A DNA stretch of 26,884 bases from an uncultured Bacilli bacterium (GCA_949025205.1 CARMXJ010000009.1:11933-38816), one strand, 5' to 3'. Numbered from the stretch's first letter, positions 16,137 through 23,321 are shown. Numbers and translations are program-made. Notes: a model not told the origin generated them from the letters alone.

Positions 16137-16481
16137 ATGAATCAAGTTATATTGGTTGGAAGGCTTTGTAAGGAACCAGAAATCGAAGTAATAGATGAAG
16201 GCAAAAAAAGAAGTATAATTACCATTGCAATAAACCGGTCTTTTAAAAATAGTGAAGGGATTTATGAAGCAGACTTTATTCGCTGTGTGCTTTGGAACAA
16301 TGTGGCTTTAAATACTTTTGAATATTGCCATACAGGAGATGTAATCGGTATAAAAGGTCGTCTGCAAACTAGAAGTTATGAAGATGAAGAAAAGACAAGA
16401 AAATTTATTATGGAAGTTATTGCAGAAAAAGTCACATTTCTATCGAATACAAAAAATTCGGAAAAAGAAGCAAAAGAATAA
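16137..16481 (+). CDS. ssb: Small single-stranded DNA-binding protein
   Basis: 114 residues, a single OB fold. It opens with MNQVILVGRLCKEPE and has the typical ITIAINRSFKN, DFIRCVLWN and GDVIGIKGRLQTRSYEDEE segments of bacterial SSB. It ends at KEAKE and lacks the Gln/Pro/Gly-rich linker and the acidic DDDIPF tail that recruits replication and repair partners. It is therefore like the short secondary SsbB-type proteins rather than the main replication SSB. The start is ATG behind AAAGGAGG. A TTGTTT/TGATTTAAT promoter-like pair with 17-nt spacing lies at 16088-16116. The next gene starts about 25 bp downstream and may share the transcript. Confidence 0.9.
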   Translation: MNQVILVGRLCKEPEIEVIDEGKKRSIITIAINRSFKNSEGIYEADFIRCVLWNNVALNTFEYCHTGDVIGIKGRLQTRSYEDEEKTRKFIMEVIAEKVTFLSNTKNSEKEAKE

Positions 16482-16505
16482 CATATAGTTAATTAGGTGA
16501 TTCTT

Positions 16506-17294
16506 TTGAAAAAAATATACAAACCCATAGGTGTATTAGCCATTATGCTTTTTAGTTTTTATTATACTGAAAAAATAGCAGTGATCATGCAAAATAAAAG
16601 TCCCATTATGCAAAATATAAATAGCATTGAAAATAACTATATGGTAAGTGCAACAAATGCAACAGTAGATGGAAACTACATTGTTCCAGGAATTATGGGG
16701 CGAATGATTAATAAAACAAAAAGCTATGTAAATATGAAAGCATTTGGTATTTTTAATGAATATTATTTAATATTTGATGATGTAAAACCAGATATTTCTC
16801 TAGAAGACAATAAAGATAAAATCATTAAAAAGGGAAATAAACAAAAAAAAGCTATTGCTTTGCTTTTAGAAGATGGCAATGAAACAATAAAAAAGTATTT
16901 AAAAGAAAATAAAATAGTAGCCAGTCTATTAACTATAGAAGAGACATATGAAAATACAAATTATTTTGAACAAATTAATAATGATGCTTCAAAATACAAA
17001 AATGTAGAAAGTCTCTTAAATAAAAACGATCAAAATACCAATATTTGTTACCTTAAAAGTTTAAAAAAGGAGTTTTGTGAGAAAGAGCGAAAATATTTAG
17101 TAGAAGAAACTTTTGAAATAAATGGAAACAATATTGCAGAAATAAAATCAAAAATAGATAGCGGAGCAATTATTTTAGTAAAAAAATCAACATCATTAGA
17201 TAGTTTAAAATTACTGATAAAAGAAATAAATTTTAAAGGCTTAAAAATCGTAACTTTAAGTGATTTAATTGCAGAAAAAATAGACAATAAATAA
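16506..17294 (+). CDS. Degenerate polysaccharide deacetylase-like membrane protein
   Basis: 262 residues from TTG 16506, which has AGGTGAT five bases upstream; the GTG at 16497 would lie inside that ribosome binding site. One N-terminal hydrophobic segment (about 6-20, with a basic KKIYK start) points to a membrane anchor with the rest outside. The region from about 110 (KKAIALLLEDGNETIKKYL) to the end (GAIILVKKSTSLDSLK and GLKIVTLSDLIAEK) follows the NodB deacetylase fold. The catalytic FDDG is replaced by LEDG, and no H-x3-H zinc pair is visible. It is therefore probably catalytically inactive, perhaps a binding protein (inference). The fold call rests on pattern only. Confidence 0.6.
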   Translation: MKKIYKPIGVLAIMLFSFYYTEKIAVIMQNKSPIMQNINSIENNYMVSATNATVDGNYIVPGIMGRMINKTKSYVNMKAFGIFNEYYLIFDDVKPDISLEDNKDKIIKKGNKQKKAIALLLEDGNETIKKYLKENKIVASLLTIEETYENTNYFEQINNDASKYKNVESLLNKNDQNTNICYLKSLKKEFCEKERKYLVEETFEINGNNIAEIKSKIDSGAIILVKKSTSLDSLKLLIKEINFKGLKIVTLSDLIAEKIDNK

Positions 17295-17311
17295 AAAATT
17301 GTCTATTTTTT
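17275..17311. terminator. Bidirectional terminator between convergent genes
   Basis: A perfect 14-bp inverted repeat (17275-17288 with 17298-17311) has a 9-nt loop, with A and T runs on its outer sides. It overlaps the 3' ends of both the deacetylase-like gene and the convergent XRE gene. Confidence 0.85.
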
Positions 17312-17545
17312 TAAAGAATAAACTAAAACATCTCCGATATTACAATCAAGTACAAAACACATTTTAGCTAAAATTTCTAAATCTACACGTGTAACTTTAT
17401 TATGATAATAACGAGTAATTAAATCGTAATTGGTTCCCATCATATTACAAAGTTTATTACGACTAATTCCCTTTCTATCTAAAATCTCTTTTAGATGAAT
17501 ATCAATTTGTCCAAAATCCTCTAGAACATATACTAAATTATTCAT
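17303..17545 (-). CDS. Small XRE/Cro-type DNA-binding regulator
   Basis: 80 residues, almost all a helix-turn-helix domain: IHLKEILDRKGISRNKLCNM, then MGTNYDLITRYYHNKVTRVD, then ILAKMCFVLDCNIGDVLVY. This is the Cro/CI-like XRE pattern with the usual DxxTxxxLxxxLxcxxxDLL-like ending. There is no sensor domain, so it may act as a simple repressor or bind a partner. The start codon (17543-17545) is preceded on the minus strand by GAGGTGA. A dyad that could be its own operator lies about 55-70 bp upstream. No toxin or phage partner is adjacent. Confidence 0.85.
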   Translation of the reverse strand: MNNLVYVLEDFGQIDIHLKEILDRKGISRNKLCNMMGTNYDLITRYYHNKVTRVDLEILAKMCFVLDCNIGDVLVYSLKK

Positions 17546-17589
17546 TACTTCACTTCACCTCATCTAATTTATTAAATTGTTCTTCTAAC

Positions 17590-17616
17590 ATTATAAATGG
17601 ATTTGAGAACAAATCC
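17590..17616 (-). promoter_or_regulatory. -10 box and operator-like dyad upstream of the XRE gene
   Basis: On the minus strand a TATAAT (17595-17590) lies 45 bp upstream of the start codon. Immediately upstream of it is a perfect dyad with 7-bp arms and a 4-bp centre (17599-17605 and 17610-17616, GGATTTG/CAAATCC), placed between the -10 and where a -35 would be. This is a typical position for an autorepression operator. No good -35 was found. Confidence 0.5.
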
Positions 17617-17712
17617 TATTTCCTTTTTTAAATTGACAGTTTTTGGTTTTAATTATGAATACCTATTAGAAAAATATTTTAACTCATCATAATATACTGT
17701 ATTTTGTGAACA

Positions 17713-17939
17713 ATAAATAAACGCTAAGGCAATCGCATAAAAATTTTACGTAAAGTTATAAATGCCCTTTAAAATGGGAATATAAGTATGATTAGCCAAG
17801 TTTCAAGTAAATGAGATAATCTGTATTTGAGGTACTTCTTATCAATAAAGAATTATATGAAAAAGCCCTTATTTACCGAGTTAGTCCTATGTCAATAGTT
17901 TTTAACGATATTTTTTATGCGATTGCCATAAATAAACGC
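17713..17939. mobile_element. MITE-like non-coding element
   Basis: A perfect 16-bp terminal inverted repeat, GGCAATCGCATAAAAA at 17728-17743 and its reverse complement at 17912-17927, bounds a 200-bp segment without an ORF. A 12-bp direct repeat, ATAAATAAACGC, lies at 17713-17724 (three bases outside the left end) and at 17928-17939 (touching the right end), as expected of a target-site duplication. This is the architecture of a miniature inverted-repeat element or an IS relic. The family is unknown, and no transposase is present to assign it. Confidence 0.6.
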
Positions 17940-17947
17940 ACGCTTAC

Positions 17948-17976
17948 TTGAAAAAGAAATTTATATTTGCTATAAT
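17948..17976 (+). promoter_or_regulatory. Promoter of the RNase J-like gene
   Basis: TTGAAA (17948-17953) and TATAAT (17971-17976) are 17 nt apart, and the -10 is extended (TGC before it). It begins nine bases after the right-hand direct repeat of the MITE-like element. The leader is about 50 nt. Confidence 0.75.
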
Positions 17977-18034
17977 GAGTCTGCTGCAAAAACTTTAAAA
18001 TTATAAATTTAATTAAAATAGAAAGAGATGAATT

Positions 18035-19669
18035 ATGAGTAAAATTAAAATTTTTAGTCTAGGAGGACTCGATGAAAGTGGGAAAAATACCTACATTATA
18101 GAAATAGACAAAGATATTTTTGTATTCGATTGCGGTTTAAAATATGCAACAGGAAATATGTTAGGAATTGATTACATTATTCCAGATTTTGATTATTTAG
18201 TAAAGAATAGAAAAAGAGTCAAAGGAGTATTTTTAACACATGGACATTATGAAAATATGGGAAGTGCTAGCGATTTAATCAAAAATATTCCAGATATTAA
18301 ACTATACGCAACGAAGTTTACGAAATATGTTTTACTAGAATCAGGTGTTCCTGAAAAAAATATTGTCGAAATTACACCACATAGAAAATTAAACTTTGGA
18401 CGTACCAGTATATTTCCAATTACGGTTTCTCATAGCTGTCCAGATTCTGTTATGTATGTTGTAAACACAAAAGAAGGGGCTATTTGTTATACGGGAGACT
18501 TTATCATCGATTCTAAAATGACTGGACATTATGATATGGATTTAGGTCGTATTGCTTATGTGGGAAAACAAGGCGTATTGTGTTTGCTTAGTGAATCTAC
18601 ATTTTCAGAGCACAATGGGCATACTTCTCCAACGCATCGTTTAGAAGATTTCTTTAAAGATATCATTAACAAATACCAAGAAAGACTTATGTTTTTAGTA
18701 CTTCCAACCCATTTATATACCATTCAAGATATATTTAATAGTGCTTTAAATAAACATCGTAAGATTGTTTTAATGGGAAAAAAATTACAAAATATGGTGA
18801 CCTTTGCGAAAAAAGAAGGCTACTTAAGTTTTCCAGAAGATTTACTAGGAGATTTATCCAATATAGAAGAGGAAGATGCCATTTTACTATTATGTGATGA
18901 CAAAGAAAACCCCTATGCTTCCATTAGCAAAGTAATGAATGGGTATGATAAGTACATCAAATTAAAACCGACTGATACTGTTATCTTTTCAGAACCAAGA
19001 TACGATAGCAATGAAAAACTATTAGTCAAAATAGAAAACGAACTTTCCATGTTTGGATGTCGTGTTATTGGAATTCCAAAAGAAAAAAATATTTTGCATC
19101 ATGCCTCAAGTGAAGATTTAATGTTAATGTTAAAATTAACCAATCCTAAATACTATATGCCTGTAAAAGGAGAATATCGTTATTTAGTAGGAAATGCCAA
19201 TTTAGCAAGTAGTCTTGGGATGCCAAAAGAAAATATCATTTTAAAACAAAATGGAGATATTGTTTTATTTGAAGATGGAGAGTTAAAAGAAACAACTGAA
19301 CGCATTAAAGTAAACGATATACTAATTGATGGAAAATCAAGCGATGATGTCGGAGAACTTGTTATTAAAGACAGAGAAATGTTAAGTGAAAATGGAATTG
19401 TTTTAATTAGTGCTACATTAAGTAAAAAAACAAAAAACTTGCTTGTAGGACCTGAAGTAACGACAAGAGGATTTATCTATGTAAAAGATTCGAAAGAAAT
19501 TATTCACGAAATAAAGCGAATTGCAGAGGACGTTATAACCAGAAATATTGTGGATAACTTCGTAGATTTTAACAAAATTAAAACTGAAATTAGAACAGAA
19601 CTTAGTAAATATTTATATGAAGAAACAGAATGCAAACCGATGATTATTGCTGTAGTACAAGAAGTATAA
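18035..19669 (+). CDS. RNase J-family protein with altered catalytic residues
   Basis: 544 residues, the full length of RNase J: metallo-beta-lactamase/beta-CASP core plus the C-terminal domain. Family landmarks kept are FSLGGLDESGKNTY, VSHSCPDS (His133) and YTGDF (Asp154). The zinc motif, usually HGHxDH, reads H69-G-H71-Y-E-N74, so the acidic residue is Glu and the last His is Asn. The later SGHAS motif reads LHHASS, and the family's PxHGEYR reads PVKGEYR (Lys378). Several metal ligands and the beta-CASP phosphate-site residues are thus missing. It is probably inactive or weak, like the J2 subunits of some Bacillota that assist an active J1 (inference). A terminator-like hairpin follows the gene. 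Confidence 0.85.
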   Translation: MSKIKIFSLGGLDESGKNTYIIEIDKDIFVFDCGLKYATGNMLGIDYIIPDFDYLVKNRKRVKGVFLTHGHYENMGSASDLIKNIPDIKLYATKFTKYVLLESGVPEKNIVEITPHRKLNFGRTSIFPITVSHSCPDSVMYVVNTKEGAICYTGDFIIDSKMTGHYDMDLGRIAYVGKQGVLCLLSESTFSEHNGHTSPTHRLEDFFKDIINKYQERLMFLVLPTHLYTIQDIFNSALNKHRKIVLMGKKLQNMVTFAKKEGYLSFPEDLLGDLSNIEEEDAILLLCDDKENPYASISKVMNGYDKYIKLKPTDTVIFSEPRYDSNEKLLVKIENELSMFGCRVIGIPKEKNILHHASSEDLMLMLKLTNPKYYMPVKGEYRYLVGNANLASSLGMPKENIILKQNGDIVLFEDGELKETTERIKVNDILIDGKSSDDVGELVIKDREMLSENGIVLISATLSKKTKNLLVGPEVTTRGFIYVKDSKEIIHEIKRIAEDVITRNIVDNFVDFNKIKTEIRTELSKYLYEETECKPMIIAVVQEV

Positions 19670-19675
19670 AAAGAT

Positions 19676-19709
19676 AAAAATTGCCTATACTAAGGATAGG
19701 TGATTTTTT
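19676..19709 (+). terminator. Terminator-like hairpin containing the next gene's ribosome binding site
   Basis: Bases 19676-19688 pair with 19696-19708 (13 bp, two G-T wobbles) around a 7-nt loop, with six Ts ending directly at the ATG of 19710. The AGGTGAT ribosome binding site is inside the 3' arm. It may end RNase J-like transcripts, hide the ribosome binding site on read-through RNA, or both. Confidence 0.6.
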
Positions 19710-20144
19710 ATGAAAGATAACAAAAACATTGCGTTTTTAAACACGATATACCAAATTTGTGAAATGGGAGTTATTGGTATCAACGATGTATTTGATAAAG
19801 TAAAAAAAGCAGAATTTCGTGAATTTTTAGAAAGCCAAAAAAAAGAATACAACACCATTTTAGAAGAGAGTGAAAAAGTATTTTCTTCTTATGGAGCAAA
19901 AGAAAAAGAATTAGGAAAAATGGTGAAAATGAATAGCAAAATGATGAGCGAAATGAAGTTAATCGGAAATAAAGAAGACAGCGCCATTGCTAAAATGATG
20001 GTAGAAGGCACAACCAAAGGAATTACAAAAATAAAAGAGGCTATAAATGCCTATGATGAAAGTGATAAAGAAGCTCTCACTTTGGCGAATAAGTTGTTAA
20101 AAACTTTAGAGAATAATATCACAGGTTTAAAAGTATACTTATAA
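19710..20144 (+). CDS. Small helical protein, ferritin-like/DUF2383-type pattern
   Basis: 144 residues, predicted four helices: NIAFLNTIYQICEMGVIGIN, then KAEFREFLESQKKEYNTILEE, a Met/Lys-rich helix, and DKEALTLANKLLKTLENNI. The layout resembles the DUF2383/PA2169-like ferritin fold group, but no E-x-x-H metal motif is present, so a metal role is not supported. It is highly charged and cytoplasmic. The start is ATG behind AGGTGAT, which lies inside a hairpin, so its translation may be controlled by RNA structure. A terminator follows. Function unknown. Confidence 0.7.
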   Translation: MKDNKNIAFLNTIYQICEMGVIGINDVFDKVKKAEFREFLESQKKEYNTILEESEKVFSSYGAKEKELGKMVKMNSKMMSEMKLIGNKEDSAIAKMMVEGTTKGITKIKEAINAYDESDKEALTLANKLLKTLENNITGLKVYL

Positions 20145-20146
20145 TG

Positions 20147-20175
20147 ACATTAAATACAAACATTTAATGTTTTTT
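20147..20175 (+). terminator. Rho-independent terminator
   Basis: A perfect 9-bp stem, ACATTAAAT (20147-20155) with ATTTAATGT (20162-20170), has a 6-nt loop and is followed by five Ts. Confidence 0.8.
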
Positions 20176-20176
20176 A

Positions 20177-20205
20177 TTGCTTTGTTTTTTAGATATCGCT
20201 ATAAT
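20177..20205 (+). promoter_or_regulatory. Promoter of the phosphatidyltransferase-HD gene
   Basis: TTGCTT (20177-20182) and a perfect TATAAT (20200-20205) are 17 nt apart. The GGAAAGAGG ribosome binding site follows at 20212-20220. Confidence 0.7.
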
Positions 20206-20227
20206 AAATAAGGAAAGAGGATAACAA

Positions 20228-21268
20228 ATGAAAAAAATAATTCCCAATATTTTAACTGTATCTCGTTTACTAATAACACCCTTAGTTATCTATTTAGGGG
20301 TAAATGGAAAGTATATTTCTCTAATTGTTATCGCTGCTCTTATCGCTTTAACCGATTTTTTGGATGGAAAACTAGCTAGAATTTGGAATGTAACTAGTGA
20401 GCTTGGGGCTAAGTTAGATGCTATTGGAGATAAATGTTTAGCTTTTTCCTTACTAATTATTTTAATTGTAGACAATCGTTTATTTTTCTATGTGTTTGTA
20501 CTAGAATGCCTTATTGCCTTATTTAACATTTATGTTTTTTATAAAATAAAAATAGCAGAAAGTTTGCTTATTGGCAAAATAAAAACTTGGTTTATCTTTA
20601 TAACTATTCTTTTAGGATTTTTAAATATGGTGTTGATTCATATTAAATTACCTGTAAATTTATTTGTAGTGATAACAGGTATTTTACAAATAGCGAGTTT
20701 AATCCAATATATGGAGGCTTACTCTAAAAATAAATCCCAAAAAAAAAGACTAAATTTTGAAAATAAAGAATACTACAAACTAGTAAAACCTATTTTAGAA
20801 CATGAAGAATTTCTAAAAAGAAAAAATTATCCCCATCATTATCAAGAAAGTGTTTATGACCATGTTTTAAGAGTATCTTACGATTGCTATAGAATAGGAA
20901 AAAAACTAAATTTAGATTATAAGTCACTAGCAATTGCGGGACTTTTACACGATTTTTATGACAAACCATGGCAAAGTGACTTTGAACATAAACCACTTTT
21001 ACAAAAGCACGGATTTGTTCATGCCGAACAAGCAAGGCTTAATGCTTTAAAATATTTTCCAGAACTAGTAGATGATAAAATAGGGGATATGATAAAAACA
21101 CATATGTTTCCTTTAAATAAAAGATTACCCAAATACAAAGAAAGTTGGATATTAACCCTTGTGGATAAAGCAGACTCTATGGATTTTTTATTTCATCCCT
21201 TTTTAATGTCTAGTCGGGCTCGTTCACATAATTTAAAGAAAAGTAAAAACAATAAAAAACAAGCTTAA
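20228..21268 (+). CDS. CDP-alcohol phosphatidyltransferase fused to an HD-domain phosphohydrolase
   Basis: 346 residues. Residues 1-165 are a complete PgsA-type membrane enzyme with about six helices. The family motif is intact: D43-x2-D46-G47-x2-A50-R51-x8-G60-x3-D64-x3-D68. It would join a CDP-activated lipid to an alcohol such as glycerol-3-phosphate, in the membrane. Residues about 180-346 are a cytoplasmic HD domain: H212 (YDHVL), H241-D242 (LLHDFYD) and D313 (VDKADS) give the H...HD...D metal site. The two domains are in one uninterrupted frame, with no stop or frameshift at the joint (KNKSQKKRL linker). Such HD domains hydrolyse phosphoesters; which one is unknown here. It has its own promoter. 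Calling it the pgsA of the genome would be a guess. Confidence 0.85.
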   Translation: MKKIIPNILTVSRLLITPLVIYLGVNGKYISLIVIAALIALTDFLDGKLARIWNVTSELGAKLDAIGDKCLAFSLLIILIVDNRLFFYVFVLECLIALFNIYVFYKIKIAESLLIGKIKTWFIFITILLGFLNMVLIHIKLPVNLFVVITGILQIASLIQYMEAYSKNKSQKKRLNFENKEYYKLVKPILEHEEFLKRKNYPHHYQESVYDHVLRVSYDCYRIGKKLNLDYKSLAIAGLLHDFYDKPWQSDFEHKPLLQKHGFVHAEQARLNALKYFPELVDDKIGDMIKTHMFPLNKRLPKYKESWILTLVDKADSMDFLFHPFLMSSRARSHNLKKSKNNKKQA

Positions 21269-21289
21269 ATCGATTTAGTTTACGTGAAT

Positions 21290-21318
21290 TTGACAGTTTG
21301 TTTTTTTTATGCTATACT
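21290..21318 (+). promoter_or_regulatory. Near-consensus promoter of the transglutaminase-like pair
   Basis: TTGACA (21290-21295), 17 nt, then TATACT (21313-21318) with TGC before it (extended -10). The spacer holds eight Ts. A 12-bp palindrome, TAAATCGATTTA, lies upstream at 21266-21277, overlapping the stop of the preceding gene, and could be an operator. Confidence 0.75.
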
Positions 21319-21341
21319 CTATACAAGAAAAGAGGGGTAAA

Positions 21342-22310
21342 ATGGAAGAAGTGAAGAAAGGTTTAGATTTACTAGCTTTATTAGATAAAGAATTAAAAGA
21401 AAAAAATATAACAGATAAAAAAGTAATAAAAGATTATTTATATCAAAGGTGTGGGCAAATATTTAAAGTAGACCCAAAAGGCGCTTTTTGTACTCCAGAA
21501 GAAAGAAAAATTTTAAATGAGCAACGAATCGATATTCGAAATGTAACAACTTTTGAATTAAATTGTTATTCTTGGTCTTATGCTTTCGTAGATTTATTAA
21601 AAAGCTACATGATTCCTGCAAGAGTTGATATTTTAGTGCATAAGAATGAAAAAGATCCAGAAAAAACAAAAACACATGCACGCGTAATTTCGTATATAGG
21701 AGGTGACACATTTTTTCAAGATTTATATGGGGATTATGAAGATATTTATCGGACAAAGTTTAATTTTGAGCCTCATCATAATATACAACTTTCAAACAAT
21801 TGTCAGCATAAAAACACTTATGTGAATTTAAAAGCAAAAAAAGATTCAATGATAATTTTTGTTGAAAAATTTATAGAGAAATTAGAAAAACTTGATCATG
21901 GTCCAAAAAATGCTTATCAAATTTTTAAAGCAATAGAAATAATAATAAATTCAGATGAATGTCAAAAGAAACAATTGGATTATATTACAGGAATACGTTT
22001 TATAAGTGTGCTTTTATTGGAATTAAGTAAAAGATATGAATTAAAACATAAATATAAAAATATTCATTATTATAACATGGATGAAGGAATATACATTGAA
22101 CTTTATAAAATAACATTTAATGGAAGAAATGCTTATTTTGCTTACCAAGAAGTAGAAAATAATAATTATAAATTATTTGAAGTGAGTGAAGATTATGTCA
22201 TTATGCTAGAAGAGAGTTGCACGCATATAGAAGGATATGCTTCCAAAAAGAATAGAAAATTATGTAGAAGACCCCAATTTACAAATTGCAATATAAAAAA
22301 AGCTCAATAA
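21342..22310 (+). CDS. Transglutaminase-like cysteine-protease-fold protein, copy A
   Basis: 322 residues from ATG 21342, which has AGAGGGG in front; an in-frame ATG at 21309 lies inside the promoter. A papain/transglutaminase-type triad can be read: Cys75 (NCYSWSYAFVDLL), His112 (THARVISYIGG) and Asp127 (FFQDLYGDY), in the order and spacing of the transglutaminase-like superfamily. A helical N-terminal part and a mixed C-terminal part ending in a basic tail surround it. There is no signal peptide or membrane helix, so it is cytoplasmic unless exported by another route. It aligns along its core with the next gene, so the two are divergent paralogues in one operon. Activity (peptidase, deamidase or cross-linker) and target are unknown. 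Confidence 0.68.
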   Translation: MEEVKKGLDLLALLDKELKEKNITDKKVIKDYLYQRCGQIFKVDPKGAFCTPEERKILNEQRIDIRNVTTFELNCYSWSYAFVDLLKSYMIPARVDILVHKNEKDPEKTKTHARVISYIGGDTFFQDLYGDYEDIYRTKFNFEPHHNIQLSNNCQHKNTYVNLKAKKDSMIIFVEKFIEKLEKLDHGPKNAYQIFKAIEIIINSDECQKKQLDYITGIRFISVLLLELSKRYELKHKYKNIHYYNMDEGIYIELYKITFNGRNAYFAYQEVENNNYKLFEVSEDYVIMLEESCTHIEGYASKKNRKLCRRPQFTNCNIKKAQ

Positions 22311-22326
22311 TTTTGAAGAGGTTGTT

Positions 22327-23277
22327 ATGAATGGATATCTAAAAAAGAGAATAGAATTAAAAGAAAATATATTTAAACTTATAAACAGTGGGCAGGCAAT
22401 TGATTTGGTACAAATGTTTAAATATGAATTAAAGGTACTGAATTTAAATAATGATTTGTATGCAATTGCAAGATATATTTACATAAGATTAGGAGAACTT
22501 TTTGAATATGATGCAAGCTTTGAATATGCAGAAGAAGAAAAAAAAGAAGAAATTAAAAATTATCGTGTAAATATTCGAAAAGTAATAAAGTTTAGTATTG
22601 TTTGTGATGCTTATGCTTCGATGTATGTAGAATTATTGGGAGAATTTGGAATTCCAGGCAGAATTCAGAAAACACCAGATGGGCATGTTTATGTAATCTA
22701 TACTATCGAAAATAAAGAGTATTTAGCGGATTTAACTTCGCAAAATAAAGACATTACACGTATTAAATTTGGGATGAATCCTATTTACAACCGACAAATA
22801 TCACCAGAGGCACCAAGAATTGACCATACGTTCGACAGTATTGATGAACAAATTTACAAAAATGGAATAACTACTGAGGAAGTTTTGACTACAATAAAAC
22901 AGGAACTTACAACATCTAAAAAAATATTTAATTGGAATGAAGAAGAGTATATTTATTACGTTTTTAAAAGTATAGAAAATATAATGAATTTTCCAAGAGA
23001 TAATATTGGTTTTATTAGTGGTGTAACTTATATTTATTATTTACTACAGTTTTTTATAGAAGATTATACTCTTTATAATACACATTTTATAGATGAAGAA
23101 AATAATTTAAAAATGGAGATTTTTTCTGTACCAAAAAAAGGAAAAATATGCTACTTTGCTTATCAAGAAAATGAAAAAGGACAATTTGAATTGAAAGAAT
23201 TGTCTAAAGAAGAATTTAAAATTGTTTTGGAAAATTATTCGACAATAATTAACAAAGAACATTTATTTTTAAGGTAA
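22327..23277 (+). CDS. Transglutaminase-like cysteine-protease-fold protein, copy B
   Basis: 316 residues. It matches copy A around VNIRKVIKFSIV, C93 (VCDAYASMYVELL), GIPGRI, His120 (GHVYVIYT), Asp135 (YLADLTSQN) and IKFGMNP, so the Cys-His-Asp triad is kept. The C-terminal half also matches: GFISGVTYIYYLLQF here, TGIRFISVLLLEL in A, and YFAYQE in both. The insertion between Cys and His is about ten residues shorter than in A. It starts 16 bp after copy A (ATG behind GAAGAGG), has no promoter of its own and ends before a strong terminator. The retained triad in both diverged copies suggests both are functional, perhaps as partners (inference). Confidence 0.68.
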   Translation: MNGYLKKRIELKENIFKLINSGQAIDLVQMFKYELKVLNLNNDLYAIARYIYIRLGELFEYDASFEYAEEEKKEEIKNYRVNIRKVIKFSIVCDAYASMYVELLGEFGIPGRIQKTPDGHVYVIYTIENKEYLADLTSQNKDITRIKFGMNPIYNRQISPEAPRIDHTFDSIDEQIYKNGITTEEVLTTIKQELTTSKKIFNWNEEEYIYYVFKSIENIMNFPRDNIGFISGVTYIYYLLQFFIEDYTLYNTHFIDEENNLKMEIFSVPKKGKICYFAYQENEKGQFELKELSKEEFKIVLENYSTIINKEHLFLR

Positions 23278-23294
23278 AAAAATGAATTTTATAG

Positions 23295-23321
23295 AAAGGT
23301 GTCAAATAGACACTTTTTTTT
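23295..23321 (+). terminator. Rho-independent terminator after the transglutaminase-like pair
   Basis: A 9-bp stem (23295-23303 with 23309-23317, one G-T wobble) has a 5-nt loop and is followed by Ts to 23321. The end of the T run doubles as the first base of the next -35 box. Confidence 0.8.

Larger units (their letters stand above)
17546..18034. other. 489-bp gene-free region
   Basis: It holds, in order, the XRE gene's leader and -10 region, an operator-like dyad (17599-17616), an AT-rich stretch, a 200-bp inverted-repeat element with flanking direct repeats (17713-17939), and the RNase J promoter and leader. No convincing coding frame or tRNA was seen. An isolated TTGACA at 17633-17638 has no suitable -10. 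Confidence 0.7.

Noticed and set aside
17633..17661. TTGACA as a plus-strand promoter
   Set aside because: No -10 box at 16-18 nt and no gene downstream before the MITE-like element.
21296..21312. Eight-T run in the spacer of the transglutaminase-like promoter as a second phase switch
   Set aside because: T runs of this length are common in DNA this AT-rich, and the spacing is already the ideal 17 nt.
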